Source of the DNA: an uncultured Polaribacter sp.
Lineage (GTDB): Bacteria; Bacteroidota; Bacteroidia; Flavobacteriales; Flavobacteriaceae
Reading direction: 5' to 3'
Length of the DNA stretch: 64,000 bases
NCBI RefSeq assembly: GCF_947500975.1
Contig: NZ_CANMUE010000003.1
Location: forward strand, 248,001 to 312,000
Shown here: positions 8,190-17,178 of the stretch, piece after piece
Numbering within the stretch: the stretch's first letter is position 1
Layout of the letters: each line of letters starts with the position of its first letter
Notes under the pieces: model-generated
The model's input: only the letters and a program-made list of their open reading frames with translations
Database searches by the model: none
Told to the model about the DNA's origin: nothing
Position numbers and translations under genes: made by a program

Positions 8190-8309
8190 CAGTAAAAATA
8201 AGGTTTATTTTTCGTTAATATGGTAAATATTTCCTCATCTAATTTATCAAAAAAATACGAGCATAAAAATTTTATAAGTATACCATCATTAACAATGAAT
8301 TAGACAAAA
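8190..8309 (-). repeat. Diverged ~120-bp repeat, copy B
   Basis: Partner of 7235-7356 with the same orientation and the same position directly 3' of a minus-strand gene (stop at 8312). The best conserved core is 8191-8245. Confidence 0.5.
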
Positions 8310-8311
8310 TG

Positions 8312-8755
8312 TTACCAGCTATCTTTTTTACTAATTAGTTCAACCGAATTATTTTTAAATCTATAAAATATTTCTATTTCATTTCCTTTTTCAATATGTG
8401 GAAGTCCATAAATTATTGGTTCTTTTTTAGAGTTCACTTTTGATGAAATAAATTGATATTTAGGATCAATCAGAATATTTTTATCCTTATCTGCAACACC
8501 GTAAGAGTAATAATCAATAGTTGAAGAGTTACCGCCTCCAAATCCTAAAAGTAATACATCTTTAGAATATTTATATTTTTTAACCAAAAAGAGTTTTTCA
8601 TTTACATAAGTTAATTCGGAAGCATTTTCAATAAATTCTGTTCCTAAAAGACTAATTTTATAGTAAGGTTTTCCTAAAAACTTCCATATAGATATGAAAC
8701 CTAAAACGAATATAATAAGAAATATTATTAAGCTGATTTTTAAATGTTTATTCAA
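8312..8755 (-). CDS. Membrane-anchored hypothetical protein
   Basis: 147 residues: one N-terminal membrane helix (about 6-26), then a polar domain with a GFGGGNSSTIDYYSYGV loop. There is no lipobox. Probably anchored with the domain outside the cytoplasm. No known family recognised. It lies upstream of copy B of the local repeat. Confidence 0.6.
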   Translation of the reverse strand: MNKHLKISLIIFLIIFVLGFISIWKFLGKPYYKISLLGTEFIENASELTYVNEKLFLVKKYKYSKDVLLLGFGGGNSSTIDYYSYGVADKDKNILIDPKYQFISSKVNSKKEPIIYGLPHIEKGNEIEIFYRFKNNSVELISKKDSW

Positions 8756-8837
8756 TTTTTAGTCTATTTAGGTATTTTTAATTTTGGTTGTTTTTAAGAT
8801 TATTAATACCAATATTATGTTTGTTTTATGACTTTTA

Positions 8838-9413
8838 TCAGAAGTTAGTAAAGTTAATTTTTTTTAATTCTGATGCTTTCATTTTAATTATGTTTATATC
8901 TAATTGGATATTTTTTAGGGGTTTGTTTGTAGAATCTCGTTCTATATTTGTTATGTTATTTACAACATCCATTCCCTTGATAACTTTGCCAAAAATGGTG
9001 TATTTGTTATCTAACCTGCTTAAGCCATTTTTATTTTGGACAATATAAAATTGACATCTTGCAGAAAGCATTTTTGGGTTATCATCACGCCCAGCGCCTA
9101 CAGCTCCGTAAACATGACTTAAATTTTCATTAAATTCTGGTTCTAATAAATACTCTGGATCATTAAAACCTTCAGGGGTATCTGGGCATCCTCCTTGCGC
9201 AACAAAATCTGGTATTACACGATTAAATGTATAATTATCCCAATAACCATCATTAGCTAATTGAGTAAAACTTTCTTTGTGTTTTGGTGTTTCATCATAT
9301 AACCAAATTAAAATTTCACCTTTAGAAGTTTTAATCTGCCCAACATTGTAGTTTTTTTCTGATTTGCATGAAACGAAGATCAAAACAATATATAAGTAAA
9401 TAATTTTTTTCAT
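8838..9413 (-). CDS. Cyclophilin-type peptidyl-prolyl isomerase, lipoprotein
   Basis: 191 residues with a lipobox (FVSC, Cys16) and a compact cyclophilin fold: TSKGEILIWLYDETPKH, then FNRVIPDFVAQGG carrying the catalytic Arg, then CQFYIVQNK, and TIFGKVIKGMDVV near the end. It catalyses cis-trans isomerisation of prolyl bonds and, being lipid-anchored, probably assists folding of envelope proteins. Short loops make it smaller than full periplasmic PpiA fused forms. Confidence 0.9.
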   Translation of the reverse strand: MKKIIYLYIVLIFVSCKSEKNYNVGQIKTSKGEILIWLYDETPKHKESFTQLANDGYWDNYTFNRVIPDFVAQGGCPDTPEGFNDPEYLLEPEFNENLSHVYGAVGAGRDDNPKMLSARCQFYIVQNKNGLSRLDNKYTIFGKVIKGMDVVNNITNIERDSTNKPLKNIQLDINIIKMKASELKKINFTNF

Positions 9414-9461
9414 AAATATTTTGTTTAATTTATATAAAAATAAGCATTATTCTTTTTAAAC

Positions 9462-9487
9462 AAAAAGCCCACTCATTTGAGTGGGCT
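9462..9487 (-). terminator. Terminator for the aldehyde dehydrogenase gene
   Basis: Near-perfect palindrome AGCCCACTCA / TGAGTGGGCT (9466-9475 with 9478-9487). On the minus strand it is followed by five Ts. Confidence 0.85.
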
Positions 9488-9504
9488 AAATTAAATATTT
9501 TAAA

Positions 9505-11046
9505 TTATAAATCAAATTTAATACCTTGTGCTAAAGGCAATTCATCAGAGTAGTTTATAGTATTTGTTTGTCTTCGCATATAAACTTTCCATGCATCAGA
9601 ACCAGATTCTCTTCCACCTCCAGTTTCTTTTTCACCACCAAAAGCACCACCAATTTCGGCACCAGAAGTACCAATATTTACATTGGCAATTCCGCAATCT
9701 GAACCTGCATATGATAAGAATTTTTCAGCTTCTTTCATCTCATTTGTCATAATTGCAGAAGACAATCCTTGTGCAACACCATTTTGTTTTTGGATAGCAT
9801 TTTCTACTTCTCCAGTATATTTCATTAAATATAAAATTGGTGCAAAAGTTTCATGTTGTACAATTTCAAAATGATTTTCAGCTTCAATAATTGCTGGCTT
9901 AACATAACAACCAGATTCATATCCTTTACCTTTTAAAACACCACCTTCAACTAATACATTACCTCCTTCGGATTTTGCTTTTTCTATGGCAGTTAAATAG
10001 GTGTTTACAGCATCATGGTCAATTAATGGTCCAATATGATTTTTCTCATCTAAAGGATTTCCAATTGTTAACTGTTTATAGGCTCCAACAATGGCATCAC
10101 GTACTTTATTATACACAGATTCGTGTATAATTAATCTTCTTGTTGAAGTACATCTTTGTCCGCAAGTTCCAACAGCACCAAAAACAGCACCTGGTACAAC
10201 TACTTTTAAATCTGCCGTTGGTGTAATAATTATTGCATTATTACCTCCTAATTCTAATAAAGATTTTCCAAAACGTTGTGCAACAGTTGCACCTACAATT
10301 CTACCCATTCTTGTAGATCCAGTTGCAGAAACTAACGGAATTCTTGCATCAGCAGTCATCATTTCACCAACTTTATAATCTCCATTTATAATACAAGAAA
10401 CTCCTTCTGGTAAGTTGTTGTTTTTTAAAATTTCAGCAATAATATTTTGACAAGCTACAGCACATAAAGGTGCTTTTTCACTAGCTTTCCAAACGCAAAC
10501 ATCACCACAAATCCAAGCTAAAGCAGTGTTCCAAGCCCAAACTGCTACTGGAAAATTAAATGCAGAAATAATACCAACAACACCAATGGGATGCCATTGT
10601 TCTCTCATTACATGACCTGGCCTTTCAGATGGTATTGTTTGCCCATTTAATTGTCTTGACAACCCAACAGCAAAATCGCAAATATCAATCATTTCTTGTA
10701 CTTCTCCATAACCTTCTTGTAACGATTTTCCCATTTCATAAGAAACTAACTTTCCTAAAGGTTCTTTTAAATCTCTTAATTTATTTCCAAATTGACGTAC
10801 AATTTCTCCTCTTTGTGGGGCAGGAATATCTCTAAAGGTTAAGAAAGCTTTAGAGGCAGATTCCATTACTTTTTCATAATCTTCTTTCGTAGTCGATTTT
10901 ACTTTTCCTATTAATTTACCATCAACAGGAGAATACGATTCTATAATTTTTCCATTAGAAAAATTATTAGAACCAGTTGAAGATCCTTCGTTTATATCTT
11001 TTAAACCTAGTTTTTGTAATGTTTCTTTAATTCCAAAATCTGTCAT
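9505..11046 (-). CDS. Aldehyde dehydrogenase, ALDH7/antiquitin type
   Basis: 513 residues of the NAD-dependent aldehyde dehydrogenase superfamily. FNFPVAVWAWN lies near residue 164, the general base Glu265 is in LELGGNN and the nucleophile Cys299 is in GTCGQRCT. The combination GQRCTSTRR and the length match ALDH7 (antiquitin, aminoadipate-semialdehyde / piperideine-6-carboxylate dehydrogenase), so a role in lysine degradation is likely. No lysine aminotransferase gene is beside it, so the pathway is inferred. Own terminator; single-gene unit. Confidence 0.9.
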   Translation of the reverse strand: MTDFGIKETLQKLGLKDINEGSSTGSNNFSNGKIIESYSPVDGKLIGKVKSTTKEDYEKVMESASKAFLTFRDIPAPQRGEIVRQFGNKLRDLKEPLGKLVSYEMGKSLQEGYGEVQEMIDICDFAVGLSRQLNGQTIPSERPGHVMREQWHPIGVVGIISAFNFPVAVWAWNTALAWICGDVCVWKASEKAPLCAVACQNIIAEILKNNNLPEGVSCIINGDYKVGEMMTADARIPLVSATGSTRMGRIVGATVAQRFGKSLLELGGNNAIIITPTADLKVVVPGAVFGAVGTCGQRCTSTRRLIIHESVYNKVRDAIVGAYKQLTIGNPLDEKNHIGPLIDHDAVNTYLTAIEKAKSEGGNVLVEGGVLKGKGYESGCYVKPAIIEAENHFEIVQHETFAPILYLMKYTGEVENAIQKQNGVAQGLSSAIMTNEMKEAEKFLSYAGSDCGIANVNIGTSGAEIGGAFGGEKETGGGRESGSDAWKVYMRRQTNTINYSDELPLAQGIKFDL

Positions 11047-11156
11047 TTTGCAGTCTAATTTAATTGTTTAAATTGAAGTCCGAAATTACGAATAATTTCA
11101 GACATATATATATTTAACAAAAACAATGATTATTGTTTAAATTTAAACATAAAATA

Positions 11157-12221
11157 ATGAAAAATTTTTTCTTTTTTACTTCAGTTTTATTTTTTTTAGG
11201 GTGTAATCCAACATCAGAAAAAAAGCATAATACAGTTATAACAACAAATAATGATAAAAAAGTAAATGATTTTGCTATTATAATTCATGGAGGTGCTGGT
11301 ACAATTTTAAAAAAAAACATGTCTGATGAAAAAGAATTGGAGTATAAAAATAAGTTAGAAGAAGCTATAAAAGTTGGGTATTTAATTCTTAAAAAAGGTG
11401 GAACCAGCCAAGAAGCAGTTATGAAAACAATACAGGTGATGGAAGAATCTCCATTGTTTAATGCAGGAAAAGGAGCTGTTTTTACCCATGAAGAAACCAA
11501 TGAATTAGATGCTTCTTTTATGGATGGAGAAACATTAAATGCTGGTGCAATTGCTGGGGTAACAAATGTAAAAAGCCCAATAGAATTAGCTATAAAAGTA
11601 ATGACTGATTCAGATCATGTGATGCTTTCAGGTAAAGGGGCATCAATTTTTGCAAAAGAAAAAGGATTAGAAATAGTGGATCCTAGTTATTTTTATACTG
11701 AAAGGCGTTTTAAATCATTACAAAGAATAAAAGAAAGAGAAAAAATTGAATTAGATCATGATGATAAAAAAGCAGCTTTTTATGATGCAGATATTAAAAA
11801 CGCAAAATTTGGAACTGTAGGTTGTGTTGCATTAGATAAGCATGGAAATCTTGCTGCTGGAACTTCTACTGGAGGAATGACAAATAAACGTTGGGGTAGA
11901 ATTGGTGATGCTCCTATTATTGGTTCAGGAACTTATGCTAATAATAAAACTTGTGGGGTTTCTTCTACTGGTTGGGGAGAATATTTTATAAGGAGTCAAG
12001 TTGCTTATGATATTTCTGCACAGATGGAATATCAAAATAAATCATTAAAAGATGCTACAAAAGATGTAATTAAAAATAAGTTAACGAAACTTGGAGGTAC
12101 TGGAGGTGTAGTGGCAATTGATAAAAAGGGAAATATGAGTTTTGAGTTTAATACCGAAGGTATGTATAGGGCCTCAATGAATGAAAAGGGGAAGTTAGTT
12201 TTAAAAATTTATAAAGAATAA
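11157..12221 (+). CDS. Isoaspartyl peptidase / plant-type L-asparaginase, lipoprotein form
   Basis: 354 residues from ATG at 11157; a TTG eight codons upstream would bury the signal peptide. The signal ends in FLGC (Cys15). The Ntn-hydrolase (threonine-type) signature is present: IIHGGAGT early, then KFGTVGCVALD, where the Thr after FG is the expected self-cleavage nucleophile, and AAGTSTGGM and GVSSTGWGE for substrate binding. The family cleaves beta-aspartyl peptides and asparagine. The lipobox suggests action in the periplasm or at the outer membrane. Its 3' end overlaps the converging gene by 13 bp. Confidence 0.92.
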   Translation: MKNFFFFTSVLFFLGCNPTSEKKHNTVITTNNDKKVNDFAIIIHGGAGTILKKNMSDEKELEYKNKLEEAIKVGYLILKKGGTSQEAVMKTIQVMEESPLFNAGKGAVFTHEETNELDASFMDGETLNAGAIAGVTNVKSPIELAIKVMTDSDHVMLSGKGASIFAKEKGLEIVDPSYFYTERRFKSLQRIKEREKIELDHDDKKAAFYDADIKNAKFGTVGCVALDKHGNLAAGTSTGGMTNKRWGRIGDAPIIGSGTYANNKTCGVSSTGWGEYFIRSQVAYDISAQMEYQNKSLKDATKDVIKNKLTKLGGTGGVVAIDKKGNMSFEFNTEGMYRASMNEKGKLVLKIYKE

Positions 12222-12553
12222 TCTAACCATTGTTCTGGTAATGGTTGTAAATTTAAATCTTTAATTTCTGATTTAATTTTCTTTTTTAAACCAAGTTTAG
12301 ATATTTTTGGAATCGATAAAGAAATATTATTTCTCTTGTTTATCAATTCTAAAACTTCTTTAATTGGTTTTTTACCACATAAAACTAAACTATTCATCAT
12401 AGAATTAGATTCATTTTTTAAGTCAAAAAAGTCTACATAAAATTTAGGCTTATTGTCTTGATAAATAACCCATTGAGTTGTTTTTTTTCTTGGAACTTCA
12501 ACAATTTCTTTTGTTCCACTTATTGTTCTGTAAGTCGAGATTTGAACATTCAT
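12209..12553 (-). CDS. Hypothetical protein
   Basis: 114 residues, basic and soluble, starting MNVQISTYRTISGTKEIVEV, with a middle segment TTQWVIYQDNKPKFYVDFFD and a C-terminus PLPEQWLDYSL. No motif or family recognised. It overlaps the end of the asparaginase gene in convergent orientation; codon use looks normal for the window, so it is probably a real gene. Confidence 0.55.
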   Translation of the reverse strand: MNVQISTYRTISGTKEIVEVPRKKTTQWVIYQDNKPKFYVDFFDLKNESNSMMNSLVLCGKKPIKEVLELINKRNNISLSIPKISKLGLKKKIKSEIKDLNLQPLPEQWLDYSL

Positions 12554-12624
12554 TCTTCACATTTTTAATAGTTAATACATTTTTTTTTAATTTAAAATAA
12601 TAATGTAACAAATTTAATACCAAA

Positions 12625-12667
12625 ATTAAATTTATCATAATTTTTTCGTTAAAATGATAAATTTAAT
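12625..12667. repeat. 14-bp perfect inverted repeat
   Basis: ATTAAATTTATCAT (12625-12638) and its exact reverse complement (12654-12667) around a 15-nt AT-rich spacer, in the 254-bp gap between divergent genes. It has no T run typical of a terminator; an operator or cruciform is possible. Confidence 0.5.
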
Positions 12668-12790
12668 AGTTGTAAAAACCTTGTAATTAGAAAACTAATA
12701 TATAAAGAAGGAAATTTATTAGAAGTTTAATAATATTCTAAACAACAATAATGAAATCATTAAGTTTCCAAATACTTTTATTTTATTAGC

Positions 12791-12798
12791 TATTTTTG
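12791..12798 (+). promoter_or_regulatory. Bacteroidota -7 box TATTTTTG
   Basis: Exact match to TAnnTTTG, 9 nt before the ATG at 12808. It overlaps the alternative TTG start at 12796 and argues against that start. Confidence 0.6.
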
Positions 12799-12807
12799 CA
12801 AAAGGAT

Positions 12808-13782
12808 ATGCAAAAAAATATTTTTAATATTAAAAATGATGAAGATTTCTTAGAAACTTCTTTGGCAGTTTTTAAACATCAGTTTAAAAACAATAAAGTA
12901 TATCGTTCTTTTTGCGATTTAATTAATAAACATCCTTCTGATGTTACTAAAATAGAACAAATTCCGTTTTTACCAATTCAGTTTTTTAAATTGAGAGAAG
13001 TTGTTTCATCAACCCAAAAAGCAGCAGAAATTTTTACAAGTTCTGGCACCACAGGAAGTATAAAAAGTAAACATTTTGTAACCGATATTAACCTTTATAA
13101 AGAAAGTTATTTAAAAGGATTTTCCAATTTTTATGGAAATATCAAAGACTATGTTGTGCTAGCTTTATTACCCAATTATTTAGAACGTAAAGGTTCTTCA
13201 TTAACTTTTATGGTTAATGATTTAATTAGTAAATCTAACAATTCTGAAAGTGGGTTTTACTTAAATAATTTAGATGAATTGGCTAAAAAACTTATCAATT
13301 TGGATAGAAAGGGGCAAAAAATATTATTAATTGGAGTTTCTTTTGCTTTGTTAGATTTGATTGAAAAACATCAATTCAATCTAAAAAACACCATAATTAT
13401 GGAAACTGGTGGCATGAAAGGTAGAAGAAAAGAATTGATAAGAAATGAGTTGCATCTATTGTTAGAAAACGGTTTTGGAGTTAATAAAATTCATTCTGAA
13501 TATGGAATGACAGAATTATTAAGTCAAGCATATTCTAAAGGAAATGGAATTTTTGAAACGCCGCCTTGGATGAAAATTTTAACTAGAGATACTGAAGATG
13601 CTTTAACTATTTTACCCAATGAAAAAGCTGGCGGAATTAATGTAATTGATTTGGCAAACTACAATTCTTGTTCATTTATAGCCACACAAGATTTAGGAAA
13701 AGTACACCAAAATAATACTTTTGAGATTATTGGACGTTTTGATAATTCTGATATTAGAGGCTGTAATTTAATGGTGCTATAG
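12808..13782 (+). CDS. LuxE-like acyl-protein synthetase / ANL superfamily protein
   Basis: 324 residues. The phosphate-binding loop EIFTSSGTTGS near residue 80 and the later NKIHSEYGMTELLSQAY are the hallmark motifs of acyl-adenylating enzymes, in the short LuxE (acyl-protein synthetase) arrangement. No lux genes are present, so the acyl acceptor and pathway are unknown. A -7 box lies just upstream. The following YHS gene starts 51 bp later and may be cotranscribed. Confidence 0.82.
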   Translation: MQKNIFNIKNDEDFLETSLAVFKHQFKNNKVYRSFCDLINKHPSDVTKIEQIPFLPIQFFKLREVVSSTQKAAEIFTSSGTTGSIKSKHFVTDINLYKESYLKGFSNFYGNIKDYVVLALLPNYLERKGSSLTFMVNDLISKSNNSESGFYLNNLDELAKKLINLDRKGQKILLIGVSFALLDLIEKHQFNLKNTIIMETGGMKGRRKELIRNELHLLLENGFGVNKIHSEYGMTELLSQAYSKGNGIFETPPWMKILTRDTEDALTILPNEKAGGINVIDLANYNSCSFIATQDLGKVHQNNTFEIIGRFDNSDIRGCNLMVL

Positions 13783-13833
13783 TTTTTTGTAATTTAAAGG
13801 GTTTTTTAACGACATAATGAAAAACTTATACTT

Positions 13834-14277
13834 ATGAAATTCTTTTTTTCAATACTTTTTTTAGTCATATCTACTTCTATTTTTTCACAAAAAACAAATT
13901 ATAATACCAAAAAAGGATATATTGCAGAAGGTTACGATGTAGTTGCGTATTTTAAGAACAAAGCTGAAAAAGGAAAAAAGGAGTTTTCAACTACTTTTGA
14001 TAATGTGAAATTTAAGTTTTTATCAAAGGAAAATTTAGCCATTTTTAAAAAAAATCCACATAAATATATTCCACAATATGGGGGTTTTTGTGCTTATGCA
14101 ATTGGTAAAACAGGAAAAAAAGTAAAAATAAATCCTGAAACTTTTGAAATTAGAGACAACAAGTTATACTTATTTTATAATTCTTGGGGTACAAATACGT
14201 TAGAGCTTTGGAATAAGGAAGGTGCTGAAAAATTAAAAGAAAAGGCAGATCAAAATTGGACTAAAAATAATAAATAA
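13834..14277 (+). CDS. Secreted YHS domain protein
   Basis: 147 residues with a cleavable signal peptide (MKFFFSILFLVISTSIFSQ). A YHS domain (about 28-95) follows: GYIAEGYDVVAYF, KFKFLSKENLAIFKKNP and YIPQYGGFCAYAI, the usual heavy-metal-binding-like fold with one retained Cys. The C-terminal part, LYLFYNSWGTNTLELW, is typical of the exported YHS group. Role unknown. It ends before a bidirectional terminator. Confidence 0.85.
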   Translation: MKFFFSILFLVISTSIFSQKTNYNTKKGYIAEGYDVVAYFKNKAEKGKKEFSTTFDNVKFKFLSKENLAIFKKNPHKYIPQYGGFCAYAIGKTGKKVKINPETFEIRDNKLYLFYNSWGTNTLELWNKEGAEKLKEKADQNWTKNNK

Positions 14278-14315
14278 AATTAACCTTATAATTGATTTAT
14301 TTTTGAAGTAAAACA

Positions 14316-14346
14316 AAAAAGAGCTGCATCACACAGCTCTTTTTTA
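14316..14346. terminator. Bidirectional terminator between YHS gene and tyrS
   Basis: Stem AGAGCTG / CAGCTCT (14320-14326 with 14334-14340), flanked by As on the left and Ts on the right, serving both converging genes. Confidence 0.9.
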
Positions 14347-14366
14347 AATTAGAAAGTTTTCAAATT

Positions 14367-15659
14367 TTATTCAATAACCAATAAATAATAAGTTTTTTTA
14401 CCACGTTGTAAAAGCACATATTTATTAGCAATTAAATCATTTGAAGTTATACTGTAATCGTCTTTAACTTTTTCTTTATTAACAGAAATTGCATTTTCTT
14501 TTAAAGCTCTTCTAGCATCGCCATTAGAGTTTAAAAAATTAGTTTTAGCAGATAAAGCTCCAATCATATCCAACCCTTCAGAAAAATCTGCAGGTGTAAT
14601 TGTGGCTTGGGGCACCCCATCAAACACGTCTAAAAAAGTTTGTTCATCTAAAGATTTTAAATCCGAAGCAGTAGATTTTCCGAATAAAATATTAGAAGCT
14701 GCAATTGCTTTTTCATATTCCTCTTTTCCGTGTACTAAAACCGTAACTTCTTCTCCTAAACGTTTTTGTAAAACACGAACGTGTGGTGCTTCTTTATGTT
14801 CTTCAATTAATTTATTGATTGTTTCTTGGTCTAAAAACGTAAATATTTTAATATATTTTTCTGCATCTTCATCAGAAGTATTTAACCAATATTGGTAAAA
14901 TTTATAAGCAGATGTTCTTTTAGCATCTAACCAAACGTTTCCACCTTCAGATTTTCCAAATTTAGAACCATCAGATTTTGTAATTAAAGGACACGTAATT
15001 GCATATCCTTTACCACCACCAATTCTTCTAATTAATTCAGTTCCGGTTGTAATATTTCCCCATTGATCAGAACCTCCCATTTGAATTGTAGTAGCGTTTT
15101 CTCTAAACAAATGTAAAAAATCATATCCTTGTACCATTTGGTATGTAAACTCTGTAAAAGACATACCATCTTTAGATTCAGAACTAATTCTGTTTTTCAC
15201 AGAATCTTTAGCCATCATATAATTTACAGTAATATGTTTACCGATATCTCTAATAAATTCTAAGAATGAAATATCTTTCATCCAATCGTAATTATTAACT
15301 AAAATTGCAGCATTTTCTGCATTAGAAGTAAAATCTAAAAAATCCCCCAATTGTGCTTTTACACATTCTTGATTGTGTCTTAAAGTACTTTCATCTAATA
15401 AATTACGTTCAGCAGATTTACCTGAAGGGTCACCAATCATACCAGTTGCACCACCAACCAAAGCAATGGGTCTATGCCCACATCTTTGATAATGAGCTAG
15501 TAACATAATTGGCACTAAGTTTCCAATATGCAAAGAATCTGCCGTTGGATCAAAACCAACATACGCACTTCTCATTTCTTCTAACAAATGTTCTTCTGTT
15601 CCTGGCATGCTATCGTGCAACATTCCTCTCCATTGTAATTCTTCAATAAAATTCTTCAT
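14367..15659 (-). CDS. tyrS: Tyrosyl-tRNA synthetase
   Basis: 430 residues from ATG at 15659 ([14 protein letters not shown]); a start 13 codons upstream would overlap the promoter. Class I signatures: HIGN at 44-47 and the KMSKS counterpart KFGKS at 233-237; GSDQWGN lies between them. The last ~70 residues form an S4 RNA-binding domain. It charges tRNA-Tyr. A perfect -7 box is 21 nt before the start, and the gene is transcribed alone. Confidence 0.97.
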   Translation of the reverse strand: MKNFIEELQWRGMLHDSMPGTEEHLLEEMRSAYVGFDPTADSLHIGNLVPIMLLAHYQRCGHRPIALVGGATGMIGDPSGKSAERNLLDESTLRHNQECVKAQLGDFLDFTSNAENAAILVNNYDWMKDISFLEFIRDIGKHITVNYMMAKDSVKNRISSESKDGMSFTEFTYQMVQGYDFLHLFRENATTIQMGGSDQWGNITTGTELIRRIGGGKGYAITCPLITKSDGSKFGKSEGGNVWLDAKRTSAYKFYQYWLNTSDEDAEKYIKIFTFLDQETINKLIEEHKEAPHVRVLQKRLGEEVTVLVHGKEEYEKAIAASNILFGKSTASDLKSLDEQTFLDVFDGVPQATITPADFSEGLDMIGALSAKTNFLNSNGDARRALKENAISVNKEKVKDDYSITSNDLIANKYVLLQRGKKTYYLLVIE

Positions 15660-15680
15660 TATCTTCAATTTATCAGTTGG

Positions 15681-15688
15681 CAAATATA
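15681..15688 (-). promoter_or_regulatory. -7 box TATATTTG for tyrS
   Basis: On the minus strand TATATTTG matches TAnnTTTG exactly, 21 nt before the chosen tyrS ATG. No clear -33 TTG at the usual distance. Confidence 0.55.
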
Positions 15689-15721
15689 AGTTTATCAACC
15701 AAAATATGCTAAATTCGTTGT

Positions 15722-16723
15722 ATGATTTTAGTTACTGGAGGCACAGGTTTAGTTGGTTCGCATTTATTGTATCATTTAAGTTTACAAAATGATAAAATTA
15801 GAGCTATTTATAGAACAAAAACGTCTTTAGAAAATGTAAAAAAAGTATTTTCTTTTTATACGAATGATGAAAAACTTTTCTCTAAAATAGAGTGGATTAA
15901 AGCTGATATTACCGATGTTCCTTCTATGATTCCTGTTTTTGTTGATGTAAAACAAGTTTATCATTGTGCTGCATTTATTTCTTTTAATCATAAAGATTAT
16001 AGAGAAATGCGTAAAATTAATATTCATGGTACAGCAATAATTGTAAATCTTTGTATTGATGCAAAAGTTAATAAATTGTGTTTTGTAAGTTCTATTGCTT
16101 CTGTTGGAGGTTCTTTAAATAATGCTCTAATTACTGAAGAAAATGAATGGAATAAAGAATCTGATAATAGCGGATATTCTATTACTAAATTTGGTGCGGA
16201 AATGGAAGTTTGGCGAGCAAGTCAAGAAGGTATTAAGGTAATTATTGTAAACCCTGGAGTAATTTTAGGAAGCTGTTTTTTTAATACAGGTTCTGGTAAA
16301 CTATTCAGTAAGGCTTATAATGAATTTAACTATTATACAGAAGGTATTACGGGTTTTGTTTCTGTACAAGATGTTGTAAATCCAATGATTTTATTGATGA
16401 ATTCTGATGTTAAAAACGAACGTTTTATTCTTGTTTCTGAAAATAAATCTTTTAAAGAAATCTTTTTTTTAATGGCAGATGCTTTTAATAAAAAAAGACC
16501 ATCAAAAAAAATAAAACCTTGGCAAACGTCTTTATTTTGGAAAATTTCTTGGCTAATTTCAATAATTACTGGTAAAGAACCTTTGTTAAGTAAATATTCT
16601 GCAAGATCTGCGCATTCAATTTCTAATTATTCATCAGAAAAAATAAAGAAAACATTAAATTTTGAGTTTGAAAGAGTTAAGAAAACAATTGAAAATGTGT
16701 GTAAAAATTACACTAATTATTAA
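15722..16723 (+). CDS. NAD-dependent epimerase/dehydratase family protein
   Basis: 333 residues with the extended-SDR start [15 protein letters not shown] (GxxGxxG), [10 protein letters not shown] in the Ser region and YSITKFGAE giving the YxxxK pair, followed by VNPGVILG. The family acts on nucleotide sugars, dihydroflavonol-like or hydroxysteroid-type substrates; which one cannot be told. It is divergent from tyrS. A near -7 box, TAAATTCG, ends 4 nt before the ATG. Its last 11 bp overlap the converging DUF4296 gene. Confidence 0.88.
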   Translation: MILVTGGTGLVGSHLLYHLSLQNDKIRAIYRTKTSLENVKKVFSFYTNDEKLFSKIEWIKADITDVPSMIPVFVDVKQVYHCAAFISFNHKDYREMRKINIHGTAIIVNLCIDAKVNKLCFVSSIASVGGSLNNALITEENEWNKESDNSGYSITKFGAEMEVWRASQEGIKVIIVNPGVILGSCFFNTGSGKLFSKAYNEFNYYTEGITGFVSVQDVVNPMILLMNSDVKNERFILVSENKSFKEIFFLMADAFNKKRPSKKIKPWQTSLFWKISWLISIITGKEPLLSKYSARSAHSISNYSSEKIKKTLNFEFERVKKTIENVCKNYTNY

Positions 16724-17177
16724 GTTCTCTTTTTAATAAATTATCTGTAAAATTTTTTTTCTTGAAACTACTATCTTTATTTATAATTTTCCCTTTTTTA
16801 ATTTTACTAAGTGAATCTTTTTTTAAAGAATCTAACTCTTTTTTTAACGTAGAATATTTTTCTTTTTTAGTTTCTAAAGAAATCTTAGCGTCTTCAAAAA
16901 TTTCTTGATACAAATCAATCTTAGATAAATAATACAAATTACTGCTTTGAAAACGAACACTATCAATTTTAAAACGATCGTACACTAAAGACATGTATTC
17001 TAGTTTTTTTTGATTGTTTTTATTTTTCATAAATTTTGATGAAGAAGCAATCATCATTTCTTGAATTAAAAGACTCATACTGTCTTTAGGAATCAAGTTT
17101 TTTGGTTTTTCAAAAATTGTATTACTTGTACAAGAACCTAAAAAAATAAGAACAAATATGGAAATTAATTTTTTCAT
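16713..17177 (-). CDS. DUF4296 lipoprotein
   Basis: 154 residues from ATG at 17177 (MKKLISIFVLIFLGSC, lipobox Cys16). An upstream reading would run into the dihydroorotase gene; from this ATG the gene follows the pyrC stop by one base. The N-terminal half (PKNLIPKDSMSLLIQEMMIA and the YxSxxYDRFKIDSVRF-like stretch) is the DUF4296 pattern known from Bacteroidota operons; the rest is a Lys-rich coiled coil. Function unknown. Confidence 0.82.
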   Translation of the reverse strand: MKKLISIFVLIFLGSCTSNTIFEKPKNLIPKDSMSLLIQEMMIASSSKFMKNKNNQKKLEYMSLVYDRFKIDSVRFQSSNLYYLSKIDLYQEIFEDAKISLETKKEKYSTLKKELDSLKKDSLSKIKKGKIINKDSSFKKKNFTDNLLKRELNN

Positions 17178-17178
17178 T

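Noticed and set aside
7235..8309. Integron cassette array
   Set aside because: No integrase and no recognisable attC core boxes; kept only as a repeat observation.
14281..14346. Small RNA between the YHS gene and tyrS
   Set aside because: The hairpin with A and T runs is fully explained as a bidirectional terminator.
14602..14898. Open reading antisense to tyrS
   Set aside because: Shadow of a strongly supported gene, with no motif and no start signals; the same applies to antisense readings over panC, pgk, sucA and the flippase-like gene.
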